A DNA stretch of 64,000 nucleotides from Colwellia psychrerythraea 34H (GCF_000012325.1 NC_003910.7:4960001-5024000), one strand, 5' to 3'; counted from the first letter of the stretch, positions 37,934-48,087 are shown. Made by a program: numbers and translations. Notes: a model not told the origin generated them from the sequence alone.

Positions 37934-37980
37934 TATAGCCAAATGTCCTGAAACGCGCATCTTCAAGTGGCTTGGGTATA
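37934..37980 (-). repeat. Structured inverted-repeat element, subfamily 1, copy E (47-bp remnant)
   Basis: Only the ends remain: TATAGCCAAA at the left and the complete outer arm at the right (37945-37980, ending CTTCAAGTGGCTTGGGTATA). The arm matches the inverse of copies A-C including the adjacent CCTGAAACGCG. It lies 4 bp beyond the stop of the NhaC gene. Confidence 0.75.
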
Positions 37981-37984
37981 TAAG

Positions 37985-39466
37985 TTAAATCATGACAATG
38001 CTTGCGATAATATAAGCCACAAGTGTTAACGCGCCACCAAACAGTGCATAAGGCATCTGGGTTTTAACGTGCTCAAGTAAATCACAACCTGATGCGATGG
38101 CTGATACACAGGTGGTATCAGAGATTGGTGAGCAATGATCACCAAAGATACCACCACCTAAAATGGCAGCAATGACTAATGAAGGCGGTAAACCGAGCGC
38201 TTGAATTAATGGCACGCCAATAGGAATTAAAATGGCGAAAGTACCCCACGAGGTCCCTGTACTAAATGAAATAATAGCACCTGCAATGAACAACATAGGC
38301 ACCACTAAAATTAATGGTAGATACTCACCAACAATACCTGCAATAAAATAACCTGTGCCAAGCTCTTTCAAGCTAGCGCCAAGGGTTAATGACAATAACA
38401 CTATCGTGACTAACGGTAATAGTTCACCAATGCCTTTAAACCCTATTTCTACTAACTCTTGATGTCCGAAACGATTAGAAAAACGCAATAAAAAGTAACT
38501 TACTGCCAAGCCTAAGCAAGTGGCATAAAGTACCGATTTACTACCGTCACCTTGAGTGATATCACCATTACCGCTCCAATACATAAAGAAAAACATGCCG
38601 AAGATCATGCTCATTAAAGGTACCAACATAAAGCGTGCTTTGGTGGCTGGCACCATGGCCTCATGCAGTATGGCTTGTGATAGTGTTTCTTGAGGTGCAG
38701 CTGTTTGCACTATTGAAGATTCAGCTATTGAAGAGCGCTGCGATAAATCATCAGATTCTACCCTTTCCTTTGTTTTTTCGCTGGTATTCAATGCCAACTC
38801 TGCCGTTTTCATTGGCCCATGTACTCTATCGGTCACTACCGTATAAACCACCATGAGCAAAGCGATAATAGCGTAGAAATTAAATGCGACTGATCCCCAT
38901 AAAATAGACACAGAAGACTGCCCTAGTTCATAGTTATTTAATAGTGCGAGTACATACGCACCCCAGCCATTTAGTAATACTAATATACATACTGGCGCAC
39001 TGGTACTGTCAATAATATAGGCTAAGCGAGCACGACTCATTTTGAATTTGTCGAATAAATCACGAGACAAAATACCTGCAGTAAGCACACTAAGATTTGA
39101 TTCGATAAAGATGACCATGCCGGTAAACATGGTTAGAGCACCTACTTGTCGCTTACTTTTGGCGATACCTTTATTAACTAACTTTTCGACCGTTGCAGTA
39201 ACACCACCTGAATCTCTAACATACGCCAGTAAAGCGCCAATCAGTAAACTGAAAATCAAAATACGGGCATTACCAGCAGAGCTGACGACGCCGATAACAC
39301 GTTCGAGAGAGCCTATAAAAGCATGAAAAATGACATTGCTATGCTCTTGTGATGCTAATAACAACTCAGAGGTAAATACCGCGGTGAGTAAAGCAAGAAT
39401 GACTTCTTTTTTCCAAATAACAATAATAATAGCGACCAAAGGAGGTAGCACAGACAACCAATCCAT
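37985..39466 (-). CDS. NhaC-family Na+/H+ antiporter
   Basis: 493-residue inner-membrane protein with about 11-12 hydrophobic segments and a hydrophilic insertion at about residues 215-265. It has the family motifs FIESNLSVLTAGILSRDLFDK, the SFSTGTSWGTFAILIPIG stretch near 400, and GGIFGDHCSPISDTT near 430. It exchanges sodium for protons, or possibly an organic substrate, since NhaC relatives vary. It lies upstream of an exported isoaspartyl peptidase and is flanked by repeat elements on both sides. Confidence 0.9.
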   Translation of the reverse strand: MDWLSVLPPLVAIIIVIWKKEVILALLTAVFTSELLLASQEHSNVIFHAFIGSLERVIGVVSSAGNARILIFSLLIGALLAYVRDSGGVTATVEKLVNKGIAKSKRQVGALTMFTGMVIFIESNLSVLTAGILSRDLFDKFKMSRARLAYIIDSTSAPVCILVLLNGWGAYVLALLNNYELGQSSVSILWGSVAFNFYAIIALLMVVYTVVTDRVHGPMKTAELALNTSEKTKERVESDDLSQRSSIAESSIVQTAAPQETLSQAILHEAMVPATKARFMLVPLMSMIFGMFFFMYWSGNGDITQGDGSKSVLYATCLGLAVSYFLLRFSNRFGHQELVEIGFKGIGELLPLVTIVLLSLTLGASLKELGTGYFIAGIVGEYLPLILVVPMLFIAGAIISFSTGTSWGTFAILIPIGVPLIQALGLPPSLVIAAILGGGIFGDHCSPISDTTCVSAIASGCDLLEHVKTQMPYALFGGALTLVAYIIASIVMI

Positions 39467-39577
39467 AAAAGACCTTAAAGCATGAGTTTGATATTGAGTG
39501 GCTTGATTATACTAATTCAATTAATCAAGCTAGTCGTAGAGGGAGCAGTGTGGCAAATAACTAAGGCAGATTCAATA

Positions 39578-39841
39578 TATACCCGTCACCAATCAAGATG
39601 CTGGTTTCAGAGTGCTTGAGCAATTTCAACTCAAGGCGCTGTGATGACATAATGGTTATTCCATTGTGAATCACAGCAACGATGAAGTGATGTTGCTCAA
39701 GCGCTTCTTCGATGAGTTTTAAATGACTTTATACTGCGTCAAATAATCAAAACATAGAATGACTATGCTTAAATCATTCTTCTTGCCTAAAATCATTTAA
39801 ATTCCCACTGAAAACCTGCACTTTGAATGGTAACGGGTATA
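39578..39841 (+). repeat. Structured inverted-repeat element, subfamily 2, copy F (complete)
   Basis: 264 bp with terminal repeats TATACCCGTCACCAATCAAG... and ...TTGAATGGTAACGGGTATA. The internal layout matches subfamily 1, but the sequence differs: GCTTGAG against CTCAAGGC; CTGTGAT (39639-39645) against ATCACAG (39670-39676) around AATGG-TTATT-CCATT (39651-39665); TTTAAATGA against TCATTTAAA around CATAG-AATGA-CTATG (39753-39767). It lies upstream of nhaC and downstream of a 63-residue hypothetical gene. Confidence 0.9.
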
Positions 39842-39857
39842 TTGACTAAGTGAAAAT

Positions 39858-39895
39858 AAAAAACCCGACTAAATGTAAATTTGTCGGGTTTTTTA
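39858..39895. terminator. Terminator of the 63-residue hypothetical gene
   Basis: AAAAACCCGAC pairs with GTCGGGTTTTT around a 13-base loop. T runs follow on both strands, so it is bidirectional. It lies about 30 bp after the stop of the gene at 39926-40117. Confidence 0.87.
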
Positions 39896-39925
39896 TTATT
39901 TTTAAAAGATAAATCTCAGTACTAT

Positions 39926-40117
39926 TTAATAGTAATCATCTTCTTTATTGTGCGCTTGTGGATCTTCGATAATATCGTTGATGTTAACTTCAAAGTTATC
40001 ATTGTTGTTACAATCAACCATATAAATAGTATGTGTTGAGCCATCAACCCAGGTAACAGTACCACTGCCTTTTTTACTGCCACATTTCATACCAATATGA
40101 ATATCTTTAAATTCCAT
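39926..40117 (-). CDS. Hypothetical 63-residue protein
   Basis: Not recognised. The protein begins MEFKDIHIGMKCGSKKGSG and continues with short beta-strand-like stretches (GTVTWVDGSTHTIYMVD), suggesting a small SH3-like or KOW-like barrel, then an acidic tail ending KEDDYY. It has two Cys residues and no signal peptide. A GGAGG ribosome-binding site precedes the ATG and a strong terminator follows, so this is a real single-gene unit. Confidence 0.72.
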   Translation of the reverse strand: MEFKDIHIGMKCGSKKGSGTVTWVDGSTHTIYMVDCNNNDNFEVNINDIIEDPQAHNKEDDYY

Positions 40118-40303
40118 AAGCCCTCCTCAACGCTAACTTCCAAGGTGTACTGAGTTTGACTTCAGTACGACCAGTTAGTTCATTTTTTGAACACCCAGTA
40201 ATTAAGTATAGTATTGATGTCATGAAATGCTAGTAGATTATTGTCTGATTTAAGCATGAAACTGCTGAACGTAAGTAACTGACTCAAATTTATAAAAGAA
40301 TAT

Positions 40304-41494
40304 TTAAGGAAGAAAAGCACTACCTAAGGTACAACTTGCGCTCGCACCAGTGACTGCTGGCAGATTACTGTCTAAACCTTGATCAAAAGCGTATGCAAGC
40401 CAAGCAAACGCCATAGCTTCAAGAATATCACCATCAATATTCAGTGCTTGCATGGTGTTTATTTCAAAGACAGTGTCGGATGCAGTTAATCTACTGCTAA
40501 GCGCTTCCACTAGAGCCTTATTATGGACACCGCCGCCACACAAGTAGACTTTACCTTGTGCCGTTAGCGCCATAATGGCGTCGCTAATACTCTGTGCGGT
40601 AAAAGCCAATAGTGTCGCTTGAATATCGGCATTATGATTGATTACTGTTTCATGTTGCGAATGAGTTGCCTCTTTAAAAGCTGTTAATTGCTGTTCAAGC
40701 CATTCAAGGTGAAAATATTCTCTTCCTGTACTTTTAGGTGCTGCAGAATTTATATAATCATCTTGCATCAACTGCTCTAGCAACAACGGAATAACTTGTC
40801 CCGTTGTTGCCCAAGCGCCATTTTTATCAAAGCAGTCATCACTATTTGGGTGATGTTTAGTGAACCAATCATCAAGTAAAGCATTACCTGGTCCTGTATC
40901 AAAACCCAAAACAGCTTGATTAGAATCTCGTGTTGGCAAAAAGGTTATATTGGCAATACCGCCTATATTCACCACAAAGTTCGCGGCGGTTGTTTGAGTG
41001 AATAACTGTTGATGAAAAATCGGGACTAAAGGTGCGCCTTGACCACCTAACGCCATATCTTTACGACGAAACTGACCTACCACGCGAATCCCAGTCAACG
41101 TAGCCAACGTTTGGCAGCAACCTATTTGTAAAGTAAATGGGTTATCGCCACTTGGACGATGACGAATGGTTTGCCCGTGATTACCAATGGCAATAATATC
41201 TTCAGGGGTTAGCTTTTCTTGATTAAGTAATGCATTAATGGCCTGAGAAAATAACTGCGCTAATTCAACATCCAAATGAAATGCACGATCAATCTCATTA
41301 CTCCCAGGTTGATAAAGTGAGGTGATTTTATCTGCAATAATAGCGCTATAACTTTGATAGAAACTAGCAACTAATCGAGGCTGTTGCCCCTTATCAGTAA
41401 AGTCTACTAGCGCCAAGTCGATACCATCAGCACTGGTGCCTGACATTAAGCCAATATAGTATCTTCCTTCTGCTACCGTTTTATTATTAATCAT
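40304..41494 (-). CDS. anmK: Anhydro-N-acetylmuramic acid kinase
   Basis: 396 residues. It phosphorylates and opens 1,6-anhydro-MurNAc to MurNAc-6-phosphate in peptidoglycan recycling. The phosphate-binding N-terminus GLMSGTSADGIDLALVDF is diagnostic, with GNHGQTIRHRP, NIGGIANITFLP and FDTGPGNALLDDW further on. It overlaps the upstream M23 peptidase gene by 8 bp, joining wall cleavage and recycling in one transcript. This order beside tyrS is common in gammaproteobacteria. Confidence 0.96.
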   Translation of the reverse strand: MINNKTVAEGRYYIGLMSGTSADGIDLALVDFTDKGQQPRLVASFYQSYSAIIADKITSLYQPGSNEIDRAFHLDVELAQLFSQAINALLNQEKLTPEDIIAIGNHGQTIRHRPSGDNPFTLQIGCCQTLATLTGIRVVGQFRRKDMALGGQGAPLVPIFHQQLFTQTTAANFVVNIGGIANITFLPTRDSNQAVLGFDTGPGNALLDDWFTKHHPNSDDCFDKNGAWATTGQVIPLLLEQLMQDDYINSAAPKSTGREYFHLEWLEQQLTAFKEATHSQHETVINHNADIQATLLAFTAQSISDAIMALTAQGKVYLCGGGVHNKALVEALSSRLTASDTVFEINTMQALNIDGDILEAMAFAWLAYAFDQGLDSNLPAVTGASASCTLGSAFLP

Positions 41495-42983
41495 TAGTCG
41501 CTATATCACTTGCTTGTGTCGAAAGTAATGCATTTTTAGCCCCTGATAAGGCTTGTAGACGTTCATCAGCTAATAATAAGAATTTGGCTTTATATTTTTT
41601 AGCGATAGGCCTAGCATCAGGTAATTTGACGGTACGCGGATTACGATGTACGCCATTAAGCAAAAATTCGTAATGTAAATGCGGGCCTGCCGCTAAACCG
41701 GTAGCGCCAACATAACCAATGACCTGACCCTGTTTGACACGCTGACCTTTTTTGACTGCTCGTTTAGAAAAGTGCAGATACTTAGTCACTATGCCATTAC
41801 CATGTTGAATAAAGACATAGTTACCATTGTATTTATTATAGGTCGCATGCGTCACCTTACCATTACCTGCCGCAACAACTGGTGTGCCGGTCTTAGCTGC
41901 GTAATCAATACCACGATGTGCTTTCCAACGTTTCTGTACTGGATGAAAACGTTTTCGTTTAAAACTCGAGCTTATATATTTAAAGTTTACAGGTGCACGT
42001 AGAAAAGCCTTGCGCATACTTCTGCCATCAGGACTGTAATACTCATCATCGGTAAAACGAATAGCTTGGAATACCTCATCTTGGTTAGTTATTTCCGCCG
42101 CTAAAATATTGCCTGTACCTATATACTCACCGTCGATATATTTCTTTTCATAAGTAATATGAAAACTGTCGCCTTCACGGATATCTAAGGCGAAATCAAT
42201 GTCCCAACCAAAAATATTGGCAAAGTTAATGATTTGGCTATCATTCAATCCAGCACTGACGCCTGCATTCCAGAAACTAGAATTGATGGTGCCGTAACTA
42301 AAACTTTCTCGTATTTCTACTTCTTTAGTTTCCCGATGAGATTGATAACTGTCGCCCACTAAATTAATAAATAAGGTATCAGTTTTAGAGAGTGGATATT
42401 CAAGCGCGGCTAATTGTTGCTCTTCATCGCTGGCAATGCGTAATTTATCACCGACATTTAGTCTTTTTAATAATTTACTTTCTTTACCTTTAGCGGTACT
42501 GACCGCATAGGTTGTTTGCGCACTAAAACCCAACCGTTTTAGTATCAAGGCTAAAGAGTCACCACTTCGAACCTTCACGGTTTGCCAGCTTAGTTGGGCG
42601 AGTGTTTCTAACGAATCTTGTATTTTTACTTTTCTTTCTAATTTCCCGCTCACTAAACTGCCTGCATTTTGCGCACTGACAGTTTTAGCTAACGAGGGTA
42701 TCTGCTCAATTGTGATTTTGTTGTTGGCTTTGCTACTACTTCGCTGAGGTAAGGCACTTTGTTTGGGCGTTGTACCTTTAGGCACTATATCTTCTGGCAA
42801 TGATACCTGAATGCGTTTTCCTACTTGGATATTATCAACATCGAGACTTTCGTCATTCGAGGGAATGATCAATAAAAGCAGTAAAAAACAACTACTGGCA
42901 ATAATTATCCGGCGATGTAACTTAGGTAGGTTTTTAAATATTTCTAATAATTTTTTCAACAGGATACGACTCGAAACTTTCAT
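41487..42983 (-). CDS. M23-family peptidoglycan DD-endopeptidase (MepM-like)
   Basis: 498 residues. An N-terminal membrane anchor (IIIASSCFLLLLLIIP, near residue 27) is followed by a LysM/OapA-like domain near 130-190 (KVRSGDSLALILKRLGF). The C-terminal M23 metallopeptidase carries the zinc ligands in HRGIDYAAKTGTP and GPHLHYEF. It cuts peptide cross-links in the wall during growth. It overlaps anmK and is divergent from tyrS across 513 bp. Confidence 0.93.
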   Translation of the reverse strand: MKVSSRILLKKLLEIFKNLPKLHRRIIIASSCFLLLLLIIPSNDESLDVDNIQVGKRIQVSLPEDIVPKGTTPKQSALPQRSSSKANNKITIEQIPSLAKTVSAQNAGSLVSGKLERKVKIQDSLETLAQLSWQTVKVRSGDSLALILKRLGFSAQTTYAVSTAKGKESKLLKRLNVGDKLRIASDEEQQLAALEYPLSKTDTLFINLVGDSYQSHRETKEVEIRESFSYGTINSSFWNAGVSAGLNDSQIINFANIFGWDIDFALDIREGDSFHITYEKKYIDGEYIGTGNILAAEITNQDEVFQAIRFTDDEYYSPDGRSMRKAFLRAPVNFKYISSSFKRKRFHPVQKRWKAHRGIDYAAKTGTPVVAAGNGKVTHATYNKYNGNYVFIQHGNGIVTKYLHFSKRAVKKGQRVKQGQVIGYVGATGLAAGPHLHYEFLLNGVHRNPRTVKLPDARPIAKKYKAKFLLLADERLQALSGAKNALLSTQASDIATND

Positions 42984-43496
42984 AGCGGGAAATGATAAAT
43001 CAAAAACAAATTCAGTAATCTACCGACTATATCAAAACTGTACCTAAACTACAGAAAAAATAATGCGATTACTGACTGCACTCATCGATGAAAACCCTAG
43101 TCTTTGTAAGCAAATGTAATTAATCACATTCAAAGACGAACTGAGTAAGAGGCACTTATTTAAATTTGGTTCTCCACTAAGGTTAATAACAGCAACGTCT
43201 TAAGTTTTTAATGAGGTGATTTACTTTTAAAAACAAAAAAATCAACTTAACTTGCTTAAGTTAGCCCTTTATTAACTCTGTTTATCATTAAGATCACTAT
43301 TTCTTTACTAAAAAAGCCATTATAAAGTTTTATCCCACCCGCAAAGTGCAGTAGAATTCGACCATTAAATAAACTTTACCTAGTCAATATAACCACTCAA
43401 CTTACCAAAACAGTGTGCGCCTTGTTTTCAGTGCTCCGCTCAGTAGTTATCATTTATTAAAAGACTAAGTACTCAAAGCCAATCAGTGGAGTCCTA
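42984..43496. other. 513-bp intergenic region between M23 peptidase and tyrS
   Basis: The region must carry the promoters of both divergent units. A short inverted repeat (AACTTAA ... TTAAGTT around 43244-43262) is visible. I saw no tRNA, small RNA fold, T-box or open frame I could defend. Its length is unusual for this otherwise compact stretch. Confidence 0.5.
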
Positions 43497-44696
43497 ATGA
43501 CCGATTTTAACCAAGCATTCGCCGAACTAAAACGCGGAGCAGAAGAAATATTAGTAGAAGAAGAATTATTAACAAAGCTTAAGACAGGTAAGCCGCTAAA
43601 AATCAAAGCGGGTTTTGATCCTACTGCGCCTGACTTACATTTAGGCCACACGGTATTAATTAACAAGCTTCGTCAATTCCAACAATTAGGTCATGAAGTT
43701 ATTTTCTTGATTGGTGACTTCACCGGAATGATTGGTGATCCAACGGGTAAAAATGTGACGCGTAAGGCACTCACTAAAGAAGACGTATTAGCCAATGCTG
43801 AAACGTATAAAGAGCAAGTCTTTAAAATATTAGATCCCGCTAAAACAACCGTTGCCTTTAACTCTACTTGGATGGATAAATTAGGCGCGGCAGGTATGTT
43901 ACAACTTGCCTCTCGTCAAACGGTTGCCCGTATGATGGAGCGTGACGACTTTAAAAAACGTTATGCTAACGGCCAGGCCATTGCTATTCATGAGTTTATG
44001 TACCCTTTAGTACAAGGTTGGGATTCAGTTGCGCTTGAGGCTGATGTTGAGCTGGGTGGTACCGACCAAAAGTTTAATTTATTAATGGGTCGTGAGTTAC
44101 AAAAATCTGAAGGCCAGCGTCCACAAACAGTATTAATGATGCCATTACTTGAAGGCCTAGATGGCGTTCAGAAAATGTCTAAGTCATTAGGCAACTACAT
44201 TGGCATTACTGATACGCCTACCGACATGTTTGGCAAAATAATGTCAATTTCAGATGTATTAATGTGGCGTTACTACGAGTTACTTAGCTTTAAACCGCTT
44301 GAAGAAATTGAAGGTTATAAAACCGAGATAGAAAATGGCAAAAATCCTCGTGATGTTAAAATTGATTTAGCCAAAGAATTGATTGCTCGTTTTCATGATG
44401 AAGCTGCTGCACAAGCTGCCCATGATGAATTCATCAATCGTTTCCAAAAAGGTGCGTTACCTGATGATATGCCGGAATTAACGATTACCACTGAAAATGG
44501 TGAAATAGCCATTGCTAACTTGCTTAAAGATGCAGGATTAGTCGGTAGTACTTCTGATGCCTTTAGAATGATCAAACAAGGGGCGGCTAAAATTGATAGC
44601 GAAAAAGTAACTGACCGTAGCTTAGTTATTAGCGCTGGCACGACGGCAGTTTATCAAGTCGGCAAACGTAAATTTGCTCGTATTACCGTAAGTTAA
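43497..44696 (+). CDS. tyrS: Tyrosyl-tRNA synthetase
   Basis: 399 residues, class I synthetase. The HIGH-type motif is present in [12 protein letters not shown] near residue 40-50, KMSKS near residue 230, and a C-terminal S4 RNA-binding domain from about residue 335. The sequence ([16 protein letters not shown]) is of the TyrZ-like second type found in Pseudomonas and Vibrio rather than the E. coli TyrS type. GGAG lies 7 bases before the ATG. A terminator follows. Confidence 0.97.
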   Translation: MTDFNQAFAELKRGAEEILVEEELLTKLKTGKPLKIKAGFDPTAPDLHLGHTVLINKLRQFQQLGHEVIFLIGDFTGMIGDPTGKNVTRKALTKEDVLANAETYKEQVFKILDPAKTTVAFNSTWMDKLGAAGMLQLASRQTVARMMERDDFKKRYANGQAIAIHEFMYPLVQGWDSVALEADVELGGTDQKFNLLMGRELQKSEGQRPQTVLMMPLLEGLDGVQKMSKSLGNYIGITDTPTDMFGKIMSISDVLMWRYYELLSFKPLEEIEGYKTEIENGKNPRDVKIDLAKELIARFHDEAAAQAAHDEFINRFQKGALPDDMPELTITTENGEIAIANLLKDAGLVGSTSDAFRMIKQGAAKIDSEKVTDRSLVISAGTTAVYQVGKRKFARITVS

Positions 44697-44726
44697 TTAA
44701 CCTAAAAATTTACTTAACTTCCTATC

Positions 44727-44755
44727 AAGCCAGTACTTAAGTTACTGGCTTTTTT
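44727..44755 (+). terminator. Rho-independent terminator of tyrS
   Basis: AAGCCAGTA (44727-44735) pairs with TACTGGCTT (44743-44751), followed by a run of T. It begins 30 bp after the tyrS stop. Confidence 0.9.
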
Positions 44756-44986
44756 ATGTCTTCCTATCCACTTCTTTGCTTGCTTGAAGTAAATAATTTG
44801 CAATAACTAGTTGTTTTATCTTGTCACTGGGATAATGTAGTGATTAATAATTATACGCATGGATGGCACTTAAATGATTATATTCTCACTTCATCTCTTG
44901 CTACTTACTACTTATTTTACTTAACTACACTTAGCCAAATAAAATTATTTAAATCAATGAGTACGACTTAAAGAGTGAGGTTGTAA

Positions 44987-46381
44987 ATGACTAAACCTGC
45001 CCAGACAATTCTATCATCTCCACGTTTTAACGCTGCCCATTCATTATCACTATCTTTAGCTATATTGAGCACACTTTGTTCAGTAAGTGCTTACAGTGAA
45101 CAAACAGATAAAGAACGCATCAAAAGTTTAGAGCAACGCTTATTAGAACTTGAGCAACAAGTACAAAAGAAAAACAATCAAAGTTCAACAATAGCTAAAG
45201 ATGGAAAAAACCAATCTAGTAATAGCGAAAAGGTCGTAGTCATACCTAAAACCACTCAGCGACCTAGTCATGACTTTGAAGCACCTGATAAAAGTATTGT
45301 ACTGAGTAATAGTGATACCACCTTACAGATTGGCGGACAGATTTGGTTAGATGCTATTTATAATAGTGGCGAAATGACCAATCGGGCGGGCTTTCAAACA
45401 TCATCCATTGCTTATGAAAACAATACCACTAAAGACAATACCCTGCTTAGTGTAGGCCAATCTAATTTATCCTTTAAAAGTTACACCCCGACTCAGTATG
45501 GCGCTATGACCACTCGCTTTGAGTTTGATATGTTTGATGATCAAGGTAATGCTGATTTTAATCTTACCCATTTATGGGGAGAAATAGGTGATTTTGGTGC
45601 CGGTCAAACCTTTAGTGGGTTCATGGACATCAACTCCTTCCCCAATATTTTAGATTTCTGGGGGCCTAACTCCATGGTATTTAGCCGCCAGCCTCAAGTG
45701 CGTTATAGCACAGCAGTAAGTGAAAGTGGAAGAATAATGTTTACCATAGAAAAATCTGCTAGTGATTTTGCCGTGCCAAAATCATCTACCAAAGCAGATT
45801 ATGACGATATTAATGAGTTGCCTGACTTGACCGTGTCTTACTTACACAGCGGTGACTTTGGTTACATAAAGTCGGCTATGGTGTTTAGACAACTTGGCTA
45901 TGAAACCTTATCGACTAAAGATACAACCTTAGGTTGGGGACTCAATATTTCAGGTGCCATCACACTCACCTCTGCGGACTCGATAAAGTTTCAACTAGCG
46001 CATGGCGAAGGTATTGGTCGTTACGTTAATGACACCTGCTGCAGTTATTACAGTGATGAAACCGGTGGCGTTGATGCAGGTATAGACGGTAATGGCCGGT
46101 TGAAAGCTATTCCTGTGACTGGCGGATTTGCCTATTATAATAAACAGTGGAGTAAAAAGTGGAGCAGCGCTATTGGTTATAGCTATTTAACTATTGATAA
46201 TCTAGTGACGCAAAAAGACAAAGCGATCAAAAATAGTGCTTATTCAACGGCGAACCTTATTTGGTATCCTGCTAGTCAAATAAAAGCAGGCGTTGAATTA
46301 CAGTATGGTGATGTTCAAAGTAAATCAAACCTTGAAGCGGATAACTTTAGAGTCCAAGCCTCGGTCGGTTTTAAATATTAA
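44987..46381 (+). CDS. DcaP-like trimeric outer-membrane porin
   Basis: 464 residues. The signal peptide is long (the hydrophobic core LSLSLAILSTLCSVSAYS follows a 17-residue polar lead). A short coiled coil (RIKSLEQRLLELEQQVQKK) typical of DcaP-family porins is followed by an alternating-strand barrel ending in Phe-Lys-Tyr. Segments TRFEFDMFDDQ and WGEIGDFGAGQTFSGFMD match DcaP-like proteins, which take up small acids and peptides. An exported glutaminase starts 15 bp downstream, so the pair probably handles amide-containing nutrients. Confidence 0.87.
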   Translation: MTKPAQTILSSPRFNAAHSLSLSLAILSTLCSVSAYSEQTDKERIKSLEQRLLELEQQVQKKNNQSSTIAKDGKNQSSNSEKVVVIPKTTQRPSHDFEAPDKSIVLSNSDTTLQIGGQIWLDAIYNSGEMTNRAGFQTSSIAYENNTTKDNTLLSVGQSNLSFKSYTPTQYGAMTTRFEFDMFDDQGNADFNLTHLWGEIGDFGAGQTFSGFMDINSFPNILDFWGPNSMVFSRQPQVRYSTAVSESGRIMFTIEKSASDFAVPKSSTKADYDDINELPDLTVSYLHSGDFGYIKSAMVFRQLGYETLSTKDTTLGWGLNISGAITLTSADSIKFQLAHGEGIGRYVNDTCCSYYSDETGGVDAGIDGNGRLKAIPVTGGFAYYNKQWSKKWSSAIGYSYLTIDNLVTQKDKAIKNSAYSTANLIWYPASQIKAGVELQYGDVQSKSNLEADNFRVQASVGFKY

Positions 46382-46396
46382 TAAGGAATCTATTTA

Positions 46397-47398
46397 ATGA
46401 AGTTAACTAACTACCTAGTAATTTTTGTTCAACTCTTAGTATTAACCTGTGCCAGCCCGGTATTGGCAAAATCGCCACAACAGCCCGTTATACAAAGTAT
46501 ATTAGATGATGCCTATCATAAATTTGAAAATGATACTTCAGGCAAGAATGCTGATTATATTCCTGCATTAGCTAAGGTGGATTCAGCTTATTTTGGCTTA
46601 GCGGTAGTCACTCCTCATGGCAAAATTTATACCAAAGGCGACGTAAGTCAGCCTTTCTCTATTCAATCTATTTCTAAAGTATTCACCTTAGCATTAGCAA
46701 TGGAACAAAAGGGTCCACAAACTATTGTTGATAAAATAGGCGTAAATGCCACAGGTTTAGCATTCAACTCAGTGACGGCTATAGAACTAAATAAAGCACG
46801 CAGCGTGAACCCTTTAGTTAATGCCGGTGCAATAGCCACGGTAAGCTTACTTGATGGTAAAAATGAAAAAGCTAAGTGGTCGGCTCTTTCCGCTTGGTAT
46901 GATAAATTTGCCAACCGAAAGTTAAGTGTTTTAGAAGATGTTTATAAATCTGAATCTGATACAAACGGTCATAACCGCGCAATCGCCGAATTATTAACGT
47001 CTTATGACCGTTTTTATGGTGATGTCGACCTCAACCTTGCGATATATACTCGTCAATGTTCAGTTGCTGTCACGACCAAAGATCTTGCCGTGATGGCATC
47101 GGTATTCGCCAATAACGGTGTTCATCCGTTAACAGACAAACGTTTGATGAGTAGTGATAATGTCTCACGGGTGTTGGCAGTAATGACAACCGCAGGACTT
47201 TATGAAAATAGTGGCCAGTGGGCTTATCAGGTAGGTTTACCTGCAAAAAGTGGCGTTGGTGGCGGTATTATCGCGGTATCACCTGGAAAATTTGCGGTCG
47301 CTGTTTTTTCACCTAGGCTTGATTCTGCAGGTAATAGCATACGCGCGCAAAAAGCCATTGATTATATCGCCGAAAAATTACACGCTAATATTTTCTAA
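46397..47398 (+). CDS. glsA: Exported glutaminase
   Basis: 333 residues. It is a serine-dependent beta-lactamase-like glutaminase, hydrolysing glutamine to glutamate and ammonia. Catalytic Ser91 and Lys94 lie in FSIQSISKVF, with NPLVNAGAIA near 145 and LPAKSGVGGGI near 290. Unlike the cytosolic enzymes of about 308 residues, it has a clear signal peptide (cleavage near PVLA, residue 24), so it should act in the periplasm. AAGGAA precedes the ATG. It forms an operon with the DcaP-like porin. Confidence 0.93.
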   Translation: MKLTNYLVIFVQLLVLTCASPVLAKSPQQPVIQSILDDAYHKFENDTSGKNADYIPALAKVDSAYFGLAVVTPHGKIYTKGDVSQPFSIQSISKVFTLALAMEQKGPQTIVDKIGVNATGLAFNSVTAIELNKARSVNPLVNAGAIATVSLLDGKNEKAKWSALSAWYDKFANRKLSVLEDVYKSESDTNGHNRAIAELLTSYDRFYGDVDLNLAIYTRQCSVAVTTKDLAVMASVFANNGVHPLTDKRLMSSDNVSRVLAVMTTAGLYENSGQWAYQVGLPAKSGVGGGIIAVSPGKFAVAVFSPRLDSAGNSIRAQKAIDYIAEKLHANIF

Positions 47399-47482
47399 TG
47401 CATTAGTATAAATATTGTTAGCACGCTTTTACGGTTTTGGTTACCACACTCCTTGAGACTAGGCGTGTGGTCAACGTCAAAA

Positions 47483-47911
47483 TTACGCAGGTAAATTTTT
47501 TAAAAAATTACCTGTCACAATAGAAAAACCGCACGATTTCATCCATGCAATAGCCTCTGACTCATCAACAAACACTCGTCGTTCATAATCCCCTTCACTC
47601 TGTGGGACAATATTTTCAAGTTGCATGCTCTTCCAAGCAGATGGCGAATAAATATGACAATCTTTAATACAGCCATTATTTTTAAATTGCTGGCAATGCT
47701 CAATTAAATGAGATTCCATCTCAGGAACACCTAACTCCCATTCATCAAAATAGGAAAAAATAGCCCAATGAGTTCCATTTAAATGCGCTGTTTTATCTCT
47801 AAATTCTTGACTATATTGAATAGCCGCTTCTTCATTCCAGCAACCACTGAACCACTGCAAGACATAATTATTTTGTACTAATATTCGCCAATCACCATGT
47901 ACTGCAAACAT
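47483..47911 (-). CDS. Hypothetical 142-residue protein
   Basis: Not assigned to a family. It has no signal peptide. It is rich in aromatic residues (Trp at seven positions) and has five Cys. The alternation of strands and helices (LQWFSGCWNEEAAIQYSQEF ... GTHWAIFSYFDEWELG ... VFVDESEAIAWM) suggests a small alpha/beta fold of the SpoIIAA/STAS-like kind. It is single, convergent with glutaminase, and divergent from nosR across the FNR-box region. Confidence 0.68.
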   Translation of the reverse strand: MFAVHGDWRILVQNNYVLQWFSGCWNEEAAIQYSQEFRDKTAHLNGTHWAIFSYFDEWELGVPEMESHLIEHCQQFKNNGCIKDCHIYSPSAWKSMQLENIVPQSEGDYERRVFVDESEAIAWMKSCGFSIVTGNFLKNLPA

Positions 47912-48087
47912 ATCAATTTACCTATAAAAATAGCGGGTTGTGCGCTTTAGTTACCATTAGAAGACTTGTTCAATTGAAGTAAAGTCATAGTTTTCTATTA
48001 AGCTATTTACCTTCATATCGATACATATACCCATAATTTATATAGGGATTTAAGGAGTTCAAACCACAGTACATTTATTTACATAGC

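Noticed and set aside
42984..43496. tRNA or T-box leader upstream of tyrS
   Set aside because: No cloverleaf, T-box sequence or anticodon stem could be found; T-box control of tyrS is also not expected in this group.
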